In this document: in pieces, positions 61,690 through 64,000 of the stretch
Layout of the letters: each line of letters starts with the position of its first letter
How positions within the stretch are numbered: the stretch's first letter is position 1
NCBI GenBank assembly: GCA_040954595.2
Contig: CM082581.2
Span: forward strand, 5,766,001-5,830,000
Reading direction: 5' to 3'
Source: Balanoglossus misakiensis
Taxonomy: Eukaryota > Hemichordata
Length of the DNA stretch: 64,000 nucleotides
Program-made: the position numbers and the translations under genes
The notes under the pieces: model-generated
What the model saw: only the letters and a program-made list of their open reading frames with translations
What the model was told of the DNA's origin: nothing
The model's database searches: none

Positions 61690-62727
61690 GAGGGTAATTA
61701 AGGCGGCGAGATCAAAGAGATCTATTTGAATGTGAACGTCACTGAGTGGCAGTTACCGCCGGTTCGAAAAATTTTCAAACGGAGATTTTCGGTACTACAA
61801 GTGATCGTAGTGCATCCATTTTTCCAAGACGTGTATGAAACACCATAGTCAATGATAGGATGATTTTTCGTGAAGTTTTAACGACGCGTTCCCGAGAAAG
61901 ACAGTTTCGGCATGTTGGTTGAAATTGTGGTCCCTGACTCTCGGAAAAGATTTCTTGTCTTGAAAAAAATTGGGTAGGTTAGGAAGATATTGAACTAAGT
62001 TACCGTAAAATTATAATGTTGTGAGCCGCTCCGTTGTGCAGTAATGGCGGTGTAAAAATTGCCTTCGCCATCGACGAGTACAGCCGTGTTATACCATATG
62101 TGTATGCATTGAATTAGGTCAACGCATGTTGACCCATGACGTAATGGCTTCCTTTTCAACACTAAGTTAACTCTCATTAGCATATTACATACGGAGTCTA
62201 TTCACTATCCAAGCTGACTAACTACTACAGGACTGACTATGGCACTGTAAATTGTGGTCCTTGACCCTCGGCATGGATATATTCAAAATTATGAATAGAG
62301 GAGTTTAATAATGTTTCTAAAACCTGAGGGGGTTAATTTTTGTGTGGGTATTGCTGATATTTTTTTTTTGATTTTTTAACTTCAAGGTCACTTTGAATTT
62401 CGTGATCACAATTTTGTCAGTGGAAGTAAAGAAATTCTTCTTGATAAAACTTCATGAAAAATCACATGTAGTACACTCATAGTACCAGTAATGTGCCTGG
62501 GGTGAAATAATTGTCAGAAATGGGTTGCAAGTTGCCAAACTTCCGTTCTGAAAAAAGTTGAAAAACTGTATGCAAATGAGGAATTCAAACGTTACTGGCC
62601 AATTCAAGTGTTTGCATTGCATAATCCCCTGCTGTGTAATTACCCCAGTTGCGACCTGACTGTCGCCTCACACTGTATAAAAAAAACACGTCGCCGTTCC
62701 CTACATCTGATTTTAATCAAATTGTCT
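61690..62727. other. Noncoding stretch between mobile elements
   Basis: No gene seen. It is AT-rich, and no match to copy A was evident by eye, so it may be further inserted or diverged DNA. It ends with a lone arm (62689-62718) of the MITE family found at 24.6 kb. Confidence 0.45.
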
Positions 62728-63238
62728 CGGCCCATGCACGATCTCAAACACATTGTACCAGTTTGATCTCATGTCAAGCTGTGTGGACACTAGAGAATAA
62801 TTATGGAACTGCAATGACAACGGTACAACCACGAATAAAGGCGGGTTCTGCATGAAAGGAAACGAAAGGTTGGGGAACTGGGCATCTGTTTACTGAACCC
62901 AATACTTATTTTGTAAAAAAGATCAATGTGAAAATGGCGATTGGCGTGTGCTTTCACAGCATGCAGTGGTTTTACCGAGAGTTTCACATGTAAACTGAAA
63001 CGTACCCAGATGAAATACACGGCTGGGGGTGGGGGGTGGGCAAACGTTTGGCTCGTGGTGATCTAAATTATTGCAAATGTGACAACATAAATATTTCAAG
63101 CTGTTACATTTCTGTTCAGTATGTTTACACTCTTTGTCAGAATACCAGCTGGTTACAATAAACGCGTCTTCAGTGAAATCAGAAAACAACTGGTTGAACT
63201 TTCGGACCTCTTGAACTTGTCCAATGTGTTTCTTATTA
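62728..63238. repeat. Duplicated noncoding segment (copy B side)
   Basis: Nearly identical to 52513-53023. It is cut at TTATTA (63233-63238) by the hairpin end of a second composite element, whereas the other copy continues into ATGAAGAG. Confidence 0.9.
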
Positions 63239-63390
63239 GGGCCCAAGCCCAGCAGGCTTGGGCCCTATTGGTTTTACTGGGGTTTTTTAGGGCACAAGCC
63301 AAGCAGGCTTGTGCCCTATTGGTATTACTGGGGTTTTTAGGGTACAAGCCAAGCAGGCTTGTGCCCTATTGGTATTACTGGGGTTTTTCA

Positions 63391-63421
<31 letters not shown>

Positions 63422-64000
63422 CTTGTGTAGTTTTTTTGGCACAGGTAGATCTTGAAAACGGCTGAACCTACAAATCTCAAATTTGGCACAGTGGTGCAGG
63501 CCTATGGGAGCTGGTGCAGTACATTTGTGAATTTTTAATAAGTCATGTGACCTGATGACCATATATGGGGAAAGTTTTCAAATGGGCCTAATTTGCATAT
63601 GAATGGAGATATCAAAATTCTTTTAGCAATTTTTGCGGACCATGTGGTCAGTGTCCTACATGCCAAATGTCAAGGCCTCGGGCCAAGTCTATTTTGAGAA
63701 GAAGACGTTTTTATTTTTCATATTTTTGGACCCAGCCATAGGCCTTTACTTTCTATTGTTAAGCTTTGACGCTATGTCCACGTCGACTGTGCAATGGTCC
63801 TGTACAGTGACTCTCTATTGGCCCGTGAGCAGAATGGGACCACAATAAAAGGCAAAATTTTGGGCTCACCTGTAACACCTGCTTAACTCATTAATTATGT
63901 GCATACCTAATTCCAGGCTAACCAATATGGCTAGAGGTTTTGTTCTTGTGGGACATGGACCAGTATGGGATCAAAAAAATTTGCCCAAATTTTGGGTGAC
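63239..64000. mobile_element. Second composite element, inverted and cut by the window end
   Basis: Starts with the hairpin GGGCCCAAGCC-CAGCA-GGCTTGGGCCC at 63239-63265, followed by two more hairpins (63289-63317, 63339-63367) about 50 bp apart and a poly-T run (about 63391-63421). The rest is the reverse complement of roughly 60250-60770 of the first element, with moderate divergence and a segment near 63440-63500 missing from the first. The last bases enter the reverse complement of a DR-containing unit. The far end lies outside the window. Confidence 0.85.

Overview
This is nuclear DNA from an animal: genes are split by GT-AG introns, long noncoding stretches are full of simple repeats and transposon relics, and one eukaryotic tRNA gene is present. 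A single Vax homeobox gene (not separate VAX1 and VAX2), a single Mad/MXD gene, tandem secreted collagen-C1q genes and a LINE tail suggest an invertebrate, most likely a deuterostome such as a hemichordate or lancelet. I cannot fix the species from sequence alone. Six protein genes were assembled by hand from exons with matching splice phases.

Layout. 1.36-7.50 kb, minus strand: a complete six-exon MXD gene, a MAX partner and SIN3-dependent repressor, with E-boxes and a CRE upstream. 7.5-19.2 kb: no gene seen. 19.2-21.2 kb, minus: a two-exon calcineurin-like metallophosphoesterase whose second exon is strikingly GC-rich. 21.5 kb, plus: tRNA-His(GTG). 22-25.8 kb: a long TCA microsatellite, homeodomain-type motifs and a MITE. 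25.8-36.3 kb, plus: a complete three-exon Vax gene with a long compound microsatellite in its second intron. 36.3-42.4 kb: no gene seen. 42.4-45.9 kb, minus: a ten-exon gene joining a DEK_C-type N-terminus to a C-terminal SWIB domain (UAF30/spp27-like chromatin protein). 46-48.5 kb: inverted-repeat elements. 48.6-50.3 kb and 54.9-56.3 kb, plus: two tandem three-exon collagen-C1q genes from one segmental duplication.

The downstream half of the second duplicate (56.5-64 kb) has been invaded by mobile DNA: a LINE tail, a ~3.6 kb composite element with a 6-bp target duplication, a 380-bp Mutator-like palindrome with perfect 120-bp arms and a 9-bp target duplication, and the start of an inverted second copy of the composite element running off the window end. 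The first duplicate preserves the pre-insertion state, so several insertion points can be read to the base. The composite element carries nine direct repeats of the nuclear-receptor half-site (DR1, several overlapping DR4) and an array of ~50-bp hairpin units whose arms vary in concert.

The two developmental regulators MXD and Vax lie only about 18 kb apart. Their vertebrate relatives also share chromosome regions (MXD1 and VAX2 at human 2p13; MXI1 and VAX1 at 10q25), so the window probably preserves a pre-duplication linkage.
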